NCBI GenBank assembly: GCA_046957575.1
Contig: JBKUOG010000016.1
Coordinates: 11,096 to 75,095, forward strand
Reading direction: 5' to 3'
Source: UMGS1370 sp046957575
GTDB lineage: Bacteria > Bacillota > Clostridia > Lachnospirales > Lachnospiraceae
Length of the DNA stretch: 64,000 bases
Shown here: positions 52,507 to 60,993 of the stretch, one piece after another
Layout: every line of letters begins with the position of its first letter
Numbering within the stretch: the first letter of the stretch is position 1
Translations under genes and position numbers: made by a program
Notes under the pieces: generated by a model
The model's input: only the letters and a program-made list of their open reading frames with translations
What the model was told of the DNA's origin: nothing
Database searches by the model: none

Positions 52507-54408
52507 TTATTCGATATCGCAAATCTTTTTAAATTCTTCATAATCCCTGGCCTGAACTAGCTTTTCAAAAGTTCTGCTGTCTGTTACCAGGTTGCAGAGC
52601 CAGTCAAAAAATACCTGCAAAAGTCGGTTGTCCGTCTCTTTGATTGCAAGAAGAATCACCAGACGAACAGGAAAATTTCCCCATTTAACCGGTTCTTTTA
52701 AAATAAGAATTGAAATACAGGACTGCCCCTCTGAAATCTTTGTGGCATGGGGAACCGCAAATCCATGGACAAAAGAGGTAGATGCCATAGCCTCTCTGCG
52801 AAACACCCGATCTCTGAAATTTTCCCTGCTCAATCCCTTTTCGTACAGGTCACTGCAGAGGTAATCAATGATATCTTCTCTTGTTTTGAGAGAATCGCTG
52901 ATGTGAAACAATTCCTTTCTCATAAGCCGCCCCATCATAGACACAAAATTTTGATGGTATTTCAGCTTGTCCAGGTGGTTTAACATCTGAAAAATACGGC
53001 TTTCATCCTCCCCATTTAAAAACAGGGAAATCTGGAGACTTGGCACATCTAACTGGTGTTTTAAAGGCATGGTTGATAAAATAATATCCGGATCCAACTC
53101 GCGCATTTTCCGTTCTTCAAAAAAACTGTAAACCCCGGCCACACAAATTCGTTCACCAAAGCGCAGCAGCAGTTTATCCACACAGGATTTGGAAATCAGA
53201 TGACTGTTGGGAATAATCACCGCCACCCTGTATTTCACTGTTGTATTAAGGCGCTGGCAGGCGCATCCAAGATAAAGGGCCAGAAACGATATCTGGGACT
53301 CTTCTAACTCCAATCCGCAGGTTTCCCGGATCCGTTCATGGACTCGGATTGCCATCTCAAAAAACAGAGGATACTTTCCCTGGAGTTCCTGCAGATACCA
53401 GTCCTCAATCTCTTCCTGGCTTTCCTGCCTTCTTGACAAGCGACGGATATGAGCAAGAAATCCCTGGCGAAATTCCTCATCCCCGGATAAATCCAGGTCA
53501 AATTCGTTTTGCAGCACCTCACAGATCTGCTCTATGAGCGTTTCTTCATCTAACTCATCCTCGATCTCCGTTTCATTTTCTTTGGTCCCGCACCCCTTTA
53601 AAAAGTCGGCAAAGCGGCACACTTCCTCTTCTGTACGTTTTACATGGTAAATATCTGACAGATGGGAAAAAAGTTCATCTGCAATAGCATATTCCCGTTC
53701 ATTTTCCTCCGTCCCTCCATCCGTCTCTCCATCCATGTAATCCTGATTCAGCATTCTCTCCATGGAAACACCGGCATGAAGCATAATAAACGGAAATTCC
53801 AGTTCTGAAATCCGGTATTTGTGCTTTCTGCAAACCTGCATAAACGCTTCTCCCAGTTCCAAAAGGTCAAATTCCTTCCAGATACCGGCAATAGCGCTTA
53901 AATTTGCGAAATTGTCTCTCAATTCTTCCATAAGAAGTTCTTTATAAAGGCGGCGCTTATCTCCCTCCTCACCGGACAGCCGAAGATGATTCTTCGAGCG
54001 TTCCAGTTTCAGTCCCGGATACTTTCCGATAATTTCCCTCAGCTTTTTAATATCATTATCAATGGAATATTCGCTGACAAAAATCCGTTCCTGAAGTTCT
54101 AACAAATTGATCTCCTTTTTATGAAACAAAAGCTCCTTAATCAGCCATGCTCTTCTCTGAATGGCTGTCTGGGGGATCACTGTCTTTCTCCGGATATTGT
54201 GTTTTTTCATCAGTTCATAGTCCACATGATACCCGCTTCTGCGATTAGCCAAAATCAGTTTACAGCCGTATTCGCTGTTGATTCCCTCCACATCTGTCCG
54301 TATCGTCCGATCCGACACCCCCAGAAGCTTTCCCAGTTCTTTTCCGGTCACTGGCCGGCGTTCGCTGTTTAAAATATCAATCACATGGTTTTGACGTTTT
54401 GTTAACAT
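52507..54408 (-). CDS. LicR/BglG-type PTS-regulated transcriptional activator
   Basis: The 633-residue protein has an N-terminal HTH_11 domain (RQNHVIDILNSERRPVTGKE, then LGVSDRTIRTDVEGIN) and a second winged helix (about 85-165). Two PRD domains follow (about 170-390) with the conserved His in MLHAG and YLGCACQRL regions, then a IIB-like domain (about 395-480) and a IIA-like domain at the C-terminus (SFVHGFAVPHATK). This is the architecture of LicR/ManR/MtlR activators, whose activity is set by PTS phosphorylation. It surely controls the adjacent PTS operon, and probably itself, through the repeated operator. Confidence 0.9.
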   Translation of the reverse strand: MLTKRQNHVIDILNSERRPVTGKELGKLLGVSDRTIRTDVEGINSEYGCKLILANRRSGYHVDYELMKKHNIRRKTVIPQTAIQRRAWLIKELLFHKKEINLLELQERIFVSEYSIDNDIKKLREIIGKYPGLKLERSKNHLRLSGEEGDKRRLYKELLMEELRDNFANLSAIAGIWKEFDLLELGEAFMQVCRKHKYRISELEFPFIMLHAGVSMERMLNQDYMDGETDGGTEENEREYAIADELFSHLSDIYHVKRTEEEVCRFADFLKGCGTKENETEIEDELDEETLIEQICEVLQNEFDLDLSGDEEFRQGFLAHIRRLSRRQESQEEIEDWYLQELQGKYPLFFEMAIRVHERIRETCGLELEESQISFLALYLGCACQRLNTTVKYRVAVIIPNSHLISKSCVDKLLLRFGERICVAGVYSFFEERKMRELDPDIILSTMPLKHQLDVPSLQISLFLNGEDESRIFQMLNHLDKLKYHQNFVSMMGRLMRKELFHISDSLKTREDIIDYLCSDLYEKGLSRENFRDRVFRREAMASTSFVHGFAVPHATKISEGQSCISILILKEPVKWGNFPVRLVILLAIKETDNRLLQVFFDWLCNLVTDSRTFEKLVQARDYEEFKKICDIE

Positions 54409-54439
54409 GGCAGAATTTCCTTTCTCATTCCCTCTGCCC

Positions 54440-54495
54440 AGTATACCACTTTTTTCCTAAATTGTGGAATCGCAAATTTCCTAAGTGTTAGGAAA
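54440..54495 (-). promoter_or_regulatory. Promoter of the LicR-like gene with matching activator site
   Basis: TGG-TATACT (54440-54445) is an extended -10. The perfect inverted repeat TTTCCTAA-GTG-TTAGGAAA (54477-54495) is centred 41 bases upstream of it, the same arrangement as at the PTS promoter. A degenerate second site, TTTCCTAA followed by GTGGAAT, lies between them (about 54453-54468). Confidence 0.65.
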
Positions 54496-54605
54496 TTGGA
54501 TTGTTGGAAATTGGCAGAAATATCCAGATTTGCCCTTGTTCATTTGCAGAAAATAATTTAAAATAGACGGAGGAATTGTTTAAAAATCATATCTATGGAG
54601 GAATT

Positions 54606-56786
54606 ATGGCTGGCTATGTCTTAAAAATTGTATTAGAAAACACCCACCCGCCTGTGTGGAGAAGGATTATCATTCCTGATAAAATCACATTTGCAGATTT
54701 ACATGAGATTATTCAGGTCCTTTTTGAGTGGGAAAATGCACATTTACACTCTTTTGAAATCCCATCCGATGGAATCTGCATACAGGATGGCAATGTTTTT
54801 TCCGGCAATGATTATTTAGAGTCTGAAACTCTCATTGATCCCTTTATCCGGGCATATAAATGGATTCGGTATACCTATGATTTTGGAGATGACTGGCGCC
54901 ACAAAATCATAATCGAAAAAACAGAAGTCTACGAAGAACGATTTGCCACTCTGTTAAAATTTAAAGGAGATCATTTTGCCGAAGACTGTGGCGGTATCCG
55001 GACAGATGCAGACTGGGCACGATGTCCCTTTGATAAAGACAAGACTGAAAGGCAACTGCAGATAATGGTTTTTCCTATCAAACCTGACTTAAAAGAGCCC
55101 ATCCTGCAAAAAAATTCATTGTCCCAGCTTATGAATCAATTTAAGCAACTGGCAGCGAATCTGCCGGAAAATTTCCTGCCATTTATGAACAATAGAGCAG
55201 CTGATAACTTCCCTTCTTCTATGGCCTCAAAAATCGACAGTTGGAACTCTTTTTCCGAGCAGAATGGCCTCGAGCCTAAAAACTCCTTATCCCTTATTAC
55301 GCCTTACAAAACTCACAGAGAACTGCTGGCTGATTTAGGCAGACAGGAGACTCTGGATTTCTATAAATATCTTCAATTGCCAAAGCAGGATCACCATAGT
55401 CCCAGACAGCAAGTAGATGCCATTGCAGAAATTTTAAGGCTTCACCCGGAATATCTCCTTTACCTTTTGGAAGAAAACGAATACAGCGCCCTGTTAAAAT
55501 GGAAAACCCTTCCTGCCGGCATTATTTCCCAAATGCCCCCTACCGAAGCGTTTATTATGAAGCTTCTGATGCTGGGACTGGCAGACTTTTATGTGAAAAA
55601 CGGGTCTGGTTTTCTTAGTTTTGCCTCTGATTTGGATCTGCTGATAAAGGGAATTGACCAAGAAACAGAAAAGCGCACCTATCAGCTACTGCAGCAGTTT
55701 GATGAAAGGCTTGGTGTCATTATGCAGGTTTACTGCGTGGTCGAATTGGAGCATCTCTACCAGATGTACTGCCATGTTTATCATCACACCCCAAAAAAGG
55801 AGGACTTTTTCAGACTGATTTACTGGCATGCCCGTCTTAATAATTTCATTACTACCGGATACCAGATGGATGGAGTCTCTTATGCTGTCCACACAGATAT
55901 TGATGTTGAGCAGGTTCTCAAAAAAGAGACTATTTATGCCAAAGATCTTCTTTATGCCGATTACTCTCTAAAAGAGCTCCAGTACCTTACAGAGGATCTT
56001 TCAAACAGAAGCAGCTGGATCGATATGCTTTTCTCTGCGCTGCACTACCAACTGAATCTGGATGCTTTTGAAGCTCAGCAATTACTATTTGAAATTGTCC
56101 TGGACGTTTTGAATGGCGATACTTTAAATCAATTAATAGACAAGCTAAAAGATTTTTCCAAAAAGACCTGGACTCTTTCTTTTTCGACAGAATTGTGGGC
56201 GATTCTGTCCGGGCTTTTGTTGGAATTGGAACTCCCCATGCTGCGAGGACGATGCCGGGTTTCTTATGCCAATGAGCAAAAGATATCTCCCTGGTCCATC
56301 AGTATGGTGGAAACACCAGAACATACAGAAAACACCAGACAGGCACATATTTATGAGTTTCCTATTCAGATTCAGGAATGGATGTACGAAGCAGTAACCT
56401 TGGGGGATGAACACGCAATCCAGCAGTTAATGGAATACAAGGCGAACAACCACATCCTCTCTGAAGAGTTTCTAGCTCTTCTGGCAGCAGCCGGTATTAT
56501 ATGTGAAAAGACGCAAATAGCAAACGAATTGATTGCAGAACTGAAAAATGGGTCCAAAGATGGAAAAATAGCTGCCAAAAATCTGGAATCCCGTTTGCAG
56601 GAATCCTATTTCATTGACGATGGCAAGGAAGATTGGGAACCCTTTTATTCTAACAATGCTTTGTGGGATTGTGAGCAGGAACCAGGCAATCAGTCTTATG
56701 TACGCCAGACTCCAAAAATCGGCCGAAACGCTCCCTGCCCATGCGGGTCTGGGAAGAAATACAAAAAATGCTGCGGAAAAACCTAA
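54606..56786 (+). CDS. pRiA4b ORF-3-like protein with C-terminal SEC-C zinc motif
   Basis: The 726-residue protein opens with a pRiA4b ORF-3 domain (about 1-170; VLENTHPPVWRRIIIP, LHEIIQVLFEWENAHLHSF, YDFGDDWRHKI). A helical region of about 450 residues without recognised motifs follows, and the end is a SEC-C metal-binding tail (GRNAPCPCGSGKKYKKCCG). ORF-3 domains are found in plasmid and chromosomal proteins of unknown function; SEC-C binds zinc and often mediates protein or ribosome contacts. The ATG at 54606 follows GGAGG. It is coupled to the next gene (10-base gap). A long 70% middle region is unexplained. Confidence 0.82.
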   Translation: MAGYVLKIVLENTHPPVWRRIIIPDKITFADLHEIIQVLFEWENAHLHSFEIPSDGICIQDGNVFSGNDYLESETLIDPFIRAYKWIRYTYDFGDDWRHKIIIEKTEVYEERFATLLKFKGDHFAEDCGGIRTDADWARCPFDKDKTERQLQIMVFPIKPDLKEPILQKNSLSQLMNQFKQLAANLPENFLPFMNNRAADNFPSSMASKIDSWNSFSEQNGLEPKNSLSLITPYKTHRELLADLGRQETLDFYKYLQLPKQDHHSPRQQVDAIAEILRLHPEYLLYLLEENEYSALLKWKTLPAGIISQMPPTEAFIMKLLMLGLADFYVKNGSGFLSFASDLDLLIKGIDQETEKRTYQLLQQFDERLGVIMQVYCVVELEHLYQMYCHVYHHTPKKEDFFRLIYWHARLNNFITTGYQMDGVSYAVHTDIDVEQVLKKETIYAKDLLYADYSLKELQYLTEDLSNRSSWIDMLFSALHYQLNLDAFEAQQLLFEIVLDVLNGDTLNQLIDKLKDFSKKTWTLSFSTELWAILSGLLLELELPMLRGRCRVSYANEQKISPWSISMVETPEHTENTRQAHIYEFPIQIQEWMYEAVTLGDEHAIQQLMEYKANNHILSEEFLALLAAAGIICEKTQIANELIAELKNGSKDGKIAAKNLESRLQESYFIDDGKEDWEPFYSNNALWDCEQEPGNQSYVRQTPKIGRNAPCPCGSGKKYKKCCGKT

Positions 56787-56796
56787 GGAGGATATT

Positions 56797-57516
56797 ATGC
56801 AGAAGAAAAAATGGAAAAAATTTAATGAGCTTACATCAAAATGCTACAGCCATATGGCTGGATTTGAGAAAGACAGTTCCTGTTGGTTTCAGGCTTTTGA
56901 ACTTCTAAAAGAACTTATTATAGAAGAGCGGAGCAATCATCCCGATTTTGCACCTGAATTAGAACTTCTGGATGAAGCAACCGATTACAGATATGATATC
57001 TGTGGATGGCTCGAAGACTGTCTGGACGAGATCGATATGCAGGAAGAACAGGAACTTCTCTTAAAAATGTGTGATGATTTGCTTGGTTTATTTTCCTGGC
57101 CCGATTACTCCGGATCGGATCTGAAATTCCGAAAATCCTGTGCTTTAAGGGCTCTTGGACGAAAAGAAGCATCAACAGAATACTGTCTGGCATGGCTGAA
57201 AGCAGAACCAGAAAATATTTCGGCTGCTACCGCCAGCGTATACTCTCTGATTGCAGTGCAGAACTTTGATACTGCTGATAAACTGGTTCACCAGTTTATT
57301 CCCCATCCCTCAAAGTGTACAGACGACAACGATATCATGTTTTTGGCTGCATCCAGATTATATGAAGCAACTGGCAGAAAAAAAGAGAAAAAACAGATTG
57401 ACAAAGCCATTCAGGAATATGACGAATATTTGCAATGCTACTTTGAAGGCTCTCCCCTATCCGATGGCGAGGAGGATATACTAGACTTTTCAGATTTAGA
57501 ACTGCCGTTTCTTTAG
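56797..57516 (+). CDS. Protein of unknown function paired with the ORF-3/SEC-C protein
   Basis: I do not recognise this 239-residue protein. It is acidic and predicted almost all helical, with repeat-like pairs of helices (ELIIEERSNHPDFAPELELL, then a DICGWLEDCLDEIDM segment, ALRALGRKEASTEYCLAWLKAEPEN) that resemble TPR-like solenoids. GGAGG precedes the ATG at 56797-56799, which comes ten bases after the stop of the upstream gene, so a two-gene operon is clear. There is no signal peptide or membrane segment. A shared complex with the SEC-C protein is plausible. Confidence 0.6.
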   Translation: MQKKKWKKFNELTSKCYSHMAGFEKDSSCWFQAFELLKELIIEERSNHPDFAPELELLDEATDYRYDICGWLEDCLDEIDMQEEQELLLKMCDDLLGLFSWPDYSGSDLKFRKSCALRALGRKEASTEYCLAWLKAEPENISAATASVYSLIAVQNFDTADKLVHQFIPHPSKCTDDNDIMFLAASRLYEATGRKKEKKQIDKAIQEYDEYLQCYFEGSPLSDGEEDILDFSDLELPFL

Positions 57517-57551
57517 GAACTTGTCTCATCTGTTTTCTCTTCCTTTTGTAC

Positions 57552-57578
57552 ATATGTTCCATTTTTCCTGCATAGATT
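57552..57578 (+). promoter_or_regulatory. Sigma-E-like promoter in front of the spoIIID fragment
   Basis: ATA at 57552-57554 and CATAGATT at 57571-57578 are 16 bases apart, matching the mother-cell sigma-E consensus (ATA and CATACANT) at all but one -10 base. The spoIIID gene of Bacillus is transcribed by this factor. AGGGG and the ATG of the fragment follow 28 bases later. Confidence 0.55.
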
Positions 57579-57605
57579 GTAAAAAACATTTTCAGGGGTA
57601 ATCCC

Positions 57606-57737
57606 ATGAAGGAATACATCGAAGAGCGTGCAGTCGCTATTGCCAATTACATCATTGAGCACAATGCCACAGTCCGGCAAACCGCAAAAAAATTTGGGAT
57701 AAGCAAGTCAACGGTTCATATAGTGGTAACAATATAG
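57606..57737 (+). pseudogene. spoIIID: spoIIID interrupted after codon 38
   Basis: The first 38 codons encode MKEYIEERAVAIANYIIE and the helix-turn-helix start TVRQTAKKFGISKSTVH. These match SpoIIID closely, the mother-cell transcription factor of about 80-90 residues. After the His codon (57717-57719) the match stops and the frame ends IVVTI with TAG at 57735. The recognition helix and the basic C-terminus are missing. The sequence that follows belongs to a mobile element, so insertion into spoIIID is the simplest explanation. The other half is not found in the window. Confidence 0.8.
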
Positions 57738-57786
57738 AACGGTTCGTTTGGGTAATAGAATAAGAAAAACCAAGGAGGAACGAATC

Positions 57787-58164
57787 ATGAAAGAATTGAA
57801 ACCAAGAATTACGGAGAATGGCATTGATTATGTACTTGTCGGAGATTATTATATCCCGGACTTGAAGGTGCCGGAGGAAAACCGTCCTATCGGTAAATAC
57901 GGAAGTCTGCACAGAGCCTATCTGAAAGAATACCACCCTGCCCGTTACAATAATCTTATTCTGACGGGAGAACTGTGGACATATCTTGCCGATTTGAATG
58001 AACAGGCACAGGAAAGGCTTGATGTTATCATGGAGCAGATGAAAGTTGCCGAGGGTGTGACCGAGGACTTAAAGCGTACTCACCAAATGGAATGGGTACA
58101 GCGTTACAATAACATCCGCAATCGGGCAGAAGAAATTATTTATGCAGAACTGGTCTATGCGTAA
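57787..58164 (+). CDS. tnpV: TnpV family transposon protein
   Basis: The 125-residue protein matches TnpV, known from Tn4451-type mobilisable transposons: ITENGIDYVLVGDYYIPDL, GRYGSLHR-like GKYGSLHRAYLKEYHP, and LILTGELWTYLADLNEQA. The ATG at 57787 follows AAGGAGG. Its function is unsettled; it marks integrated elements of Clostridia. It is the first gene after the break in spoIIID. Confidence 0.87.
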   Translation: MKELKPRITENGIDYVLVGDYYIPDLKVPEENRPIGKYGSLHRAYLKEYHPARYNNLILTGELWTYLADLNEQAQERLDVIMEQMKVAEGVTEDLKRTHQMEWVQRYNNIRNRAEEIIYAELVYA

Positions 58165-58239
58165 TACAGACAGATTTATTTGTAAAAAGGCAACTCTACA
58201 GACGGAAAATTAAATCAAAAATATGATATGCCATATAAG

Positions 58240-58279
58240 AGAGCTACGAACCGTTTTGGCGGAAAACGTAGCTCTTTTT
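58240..58279. terminator. Bidirectional terminator between tnpV and the XRE gene
   Basis: AGAGCTACG (58240-58248) pairs perfectly with CGTAGCTCT (58267-58275), followed by TTTT on the plus strand. It serves the converging tnpV and XRE transcripts. Confidence 0.75.
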
Positions 58280-58282
58280 GCG

Positions 58283-59140
58283 TTATTCTTTCGGTTTTTT
58301 CTTTCCGAACAGGGACAGCAGCTTCGATTTTCCCCGCTGGCTGGTGGTTGCCGGAAGTACAGAAGATTTTTTGAATACACGTGCAAGAGTAATGCGGTCA
58401 TCTTCTGAAAGATTCATATAATCAATTCCAAATACCCGGCAGATAGTAAATGCCCGCTTTTCGTCTGCTGTTCCCTTGTGCATGAGAGCGTCCAGCAATA
58501 TGACTGGAACATTTTTAAGTAAGTCCGCTGCCGGTGTTTCCGGTGCGGCGGTAGTCCGGTCAGTTACGTGACTGGTGCGGAGGTCTTTTACAATCAGGTC
58601 AAGGTCATCATGGATAACATGGCTGAAAAACATTTCCTCGCTTACCTGCCCCAGCTCCAAAGTACGCATATAGAGGTCATTTTCGGGTGTCTGGTGTTGT
58701 TCCATAACGGATTGCCTTGCTTTTTCCAGAATTAAATTCATATCTTGGATACGCATATCTGCGATTCGGTCAATGCAGACCTCTATATCTGTCAGCAGAC
58801 GCATAAATCCGGGATGACAGATAAATTCACAAAGAAGCCGGTTATTTATTGCACCGCTTTTTAACAGATCAACAGTGGAATCATTTAAATGCAGCTCATA
58901 CAGAGAAGTGTTTGGATGATTTTTATTTTCAGTCAGTCCCATGAGGTAATCCATAGACAGACCGTAATATTCTGCCAGTTTTGCCAGATTAAACGGACTT
59001 ATATCGGTGCAGTTGTCGGATTCATATTTTCCGAGCGTGGCTTTTGATATGCCGGTCGCTTTTTCCAGCTCCGCAAGTGTCATGTGCCGATTGGTTCTTT
59101 CATCCTTTAATTTTTCCTGAAGCGTTAATTTAATATACAT
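58283..59140 (-). CDS. XRE-family regulator of the mobile element
   Basis: The 285-residue protein has an N-terminal XRE helix-turn-helix (about 5-68: MTLAELEKATGISKATLGKYE, LAKLAEYYGLSMDYLMG). A long helical C-terminal region with no recognised domain and a basic tail (SKLLSLFGKKKPKE) follows. Such proteins are common in Lachnospiraceae integrative elements and probably repress element genes. Its promoter has TG-T-TATAAT (TATAAT at 59173-59178, minus strand) and two direct TTTCCG motifs upstream that may be operator half-sites. Confidence 0.82.
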   Translation of the reverse strand: MYIKLTLQEKLKDERTNRHMTLAELEKATGISKATLGKYESDNCTDISPFNLAKLAEYYGLSMDYLMGLTENKNHPNTSLYELHLNDSTVDLLKSGAINNRLLCEFICHPGFMRLLTDIEVCIDRIADMRIQDMNLILEKARQSVMEQHQTPENDLYMRTLELGQVSEEMFFSHVIHDDLDLIVKDLRTSHVTDRTTAAPETPAADLLKNVPVILLDALMHKGTADEKRAFTICRVFGIDYMNLSEDDRITLARVFKKSSVLPATTSQRGKSKLLSLFGKKKPKE

Positions 59141-59455
59141 CGCTCATCTCCTCTCAAAATAAGGTCAGATTCATTATAACATAGAGCATTTCCGAAAACG
59201 TAGAAATTTCCGCTTTTTTGGCTTTTTTCTAACCTTTCGGACATACGGGAGAAACCGGTTTATTTTGTTAATATTTCAGTGTCACAGGGACATTGAAAAC
59301 TGAATGACCGTCTGCAAGTGATACCGTTCCCGGGGAAGTAGTGCCATGACAGGAGCATACCAAAGGAACGAGAAACGCTGGGAAAATTCCGGGCAGGAAC
59401 GGATTGCAGGGAAAACGGCAGAACAACAAAAAATAAATATGATGGAGGTATGAAC
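59141..59455. other. Gene-free gap with the XRE promoter
   Basis: The 315 bases hold the extended -10 of the XRE gene (59173-59178, minus strand), two TTTCCG repeats (about 59188-59212) and a GGAGG ribosome binding site for the next plus-strand gene. I see nothing else that can be supported. Confidence 0.4.
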
Positions 59456-59746
59456 ATGAAGTTAAACATTGAAGAAAAGAAAATCTTATACGCTTTCGGG
59501 TGCGGAAATCTTGAAAACACAATACACCGGTTAAAATGGATTACCGCCCTGACAGTGGACGCTAAGGCAAAACGCCGGATGCTGTGTCTGGCAAGAAAGC
59601 TGGACAGTGAAAATGTCGGAGAATGGTATCCCTGCTTCTACCGTCATCTCCGCTTGGAGATGGAGGGATATTTTGAAGCAAAGAAGCACATCTGCCTTGT
59701 TGAAAAAAGCACAGACTGGGAGGATTTATATGGGAAAGCTGTCTAA
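59456..59746 (+). CDS. Conserved small mobile-element protein (TnpV-element type)
   Basis: This 96-residue protein (MKLNIEEKKILYAFGCGNLE..., ending LRLEMEGYFEAKKHICLVEK) resembles short proteins repeatedly found next to TnpV and recombinase genes in Clostridial elements. No catalytic motif is visible. The ATG at 59456 has GGAGG seven bases upstream; an ATG two codons earlier is too close to it. It overlaps the next gene by 17 bases. Confidence 0.6.
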   Translation: MKLNIEEKKILYAFGCGNLENTIHRLKWITALTVDAKAKRRMLCLARKLDSENVGEWYPCFYRHLRLEMEGYFEAKKHICLVEKSTDWEDLYGKAV

Positions 59747-60038
59747 ATGCGAGAAAGAAACGATTGTGAACTTTAATGAAAAAGAAAGTGAAACCATTAT
59801 TTACACTCATAATGCCGACTTAAAACGTCGGCTTGCAGAGTTTAGCAGAAAGTACCCTGCCCTGTGTCGGTTAAAGTGTCAGAACATGGAGGGCGGCGTC
59901 ACTTATGTCATGGACAAGTCGAGATTGTCTATCCGTCTTGTACCACCTTACAGTGAAGAACGAAAGGCAGCGGCAAGGGAATATGCAAAACAGCATGGTT
60001 TCCAGACATTACAGACAGAGGACAGGAAAACAGCATGA
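59730..60038 (+). CDS. Conserved small mobile-element protein
   Basis: The 102-residue protein (MGKLSKCEKETIVNFNEKES..., RLAEFSRKYPALCRLKC, LVPPYSEERKAAAREYAKQ) belongs to a family of phage- and plasmid-linked proteins with no assigned activity. GGAGG precedes the ATG, and the gene overlaps the end of the previous one, so they are coupled. It precedes the recombinase gene. Confidence 0.65.
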   Translation: MGKLSKCEKETIVNFNEKESETIIYTHNADLKRRLAEFSRKYPALCRLKCQNMEGGVTYVMDKSRLSIRLVPPYSEERKAAAREYAKQHGFQTLQTEDRKTA

Positions 60039-60182
60039 TTTCGGGTTGATTTACGGTCAAAACATCGGGTGCAGACTTGGTGTTTTGACCGTTTCCAGTA
60101 TGCAGGGTACAAAGATAAGGGGTGTAGGGAAAGGACGTTTTTGTGCGTTACCGGGAAGCAAAAGAATAATGGGAGGGATTGC

Positions 60183-60788
60183 ATGGAAGATAAAAAATAT
60201 CTCGGCTATATGCGTGTCAGCAGCCGGGAGCAAAACGAGGACAGACAGCGGATTGCACTTCTTGAAATGGGAGTGCCAAAAGAAAATATCTATATGGATA
60301 AGCTGTCGGGTAAAAATTTTGACAGACCGCAGTATAAGAAACTGCTGAGGAAACTGAACGGAAATACAGTGCTATTTGTAAAGTCTATTGACCGTTTAGG
60401 CAGGAATTACGCAGATTTGAACGAGCAATGGAGAATTATCACAAAAGAAAAAGGTGCAGACATTGTTGTAATTGATATGCCCCTGTTGGATACCAGACGG
60501 GAGAAAAATCTGTTGGGAACATTCATCAGTGATATTGTACTGGCACTGCTGTCCTATGTTGCAGAAAATGAACGTCTTAACATCAGACAAAGGCAGGCAG
60601 AGGGAATTGCGGCGGCAAAGGCAAGGGGTGTAAAATTCGGCAGACCGCCTAAACCATTACCGGATAATTTCTATGAGGTTCATAAGGCATGGAAAAGCAA
60701 GAAACTGACGCAGAAAGAAGCTGCCAAAGCCTGTAATATGGCGGAAAGCACGTTCCATGATAAAGCTAAAAAATTCGGAAAAGATTAG
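60183..60788 (+). CDS. Small serine recombinase (resolvase/invertase family)
   Basis: The 201-residue protein has the catalytic serine in GYMRVSSREQNEDRQ (Ser13), the Arg motif VKSIDRLGRNYADL, the E helix (IVLALLSYVAENERLNIRQRQAEGI) and a C-terminal helix-turn-helix (KLTQKEAAKACNMAESTFHDKAK). It is a complete resolvase/invertase of the DNA-invertase length, not a large integrase. GGGAGGG precedes the ATG at 60183. Its stop codon is 22 bases from a near-palindromic site that recurs inverted 126 bases on, so local inversion or resolution is possible. Confidence 0.9.
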   Translation: MEDKKYLGYMRVSSREQNEDRQRIALLEMGVPKENIYMDKLSGKNFDRPQYKKLLRKLNGNTVLFVKSIDRLGRNYADLNEQWRIITKEKGADIVVIDMPLLDTRREKNLLGTFISDIVLALLSYVAENERLNIRQRQAEGIAAAKARGVKFGRPPKPLPDNFYEVHKAWKSKKLTQKEAAKACNMAESTFHDKAKKFGKD

Positions 60789-60810
60789 TTTTTTGGAGAG
60801 GTGCTGTAAG

Positions 60811-60955
60811 TCGGAAAAGTGTACTTTTCCGATTCTATGATTTTTCCATTGGTTACTTTTTATTATATCGAAAATCGGCTGAAAAACAAGGAAAACCGTA
60901 GAAAACGCAAATTAGTAAATGACATAAAAATGCGATTTGAAAAAGTACACTTTTT
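60811..60955. promoter_or_regulatory. Inverted palindromic sites flanking a promoter-like sequence
   Basis: AAAAGTGTACTTTT at 60815-60828 is the reverse complement of AAAAGTACACTTTT at 60941-60954. Each is a near-palindrome with a 2-base centre (GT or AC). Between them, on the minus strand, TTGTTT and TATAAT stand 16 bases apart (about 60866-60893), pointing away from the restriction-modification gene. The second site lies where the -35 of that gene would be. They could be recombinase crossover sites or operators. Confidence 0.4.
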
Positions 60956-60993
60956 AAGGGTGCTGTTACGATTATATAAGGAGTAGATAATTG

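Noticed and set aside
57606..57737. A complete small DNA-binding protein of 43 residues
   Set aside because: The match to SpoIIID ends abruptly within the helix-turn-helix, so the recognition helix is missing; it is better read as a truncated gene.
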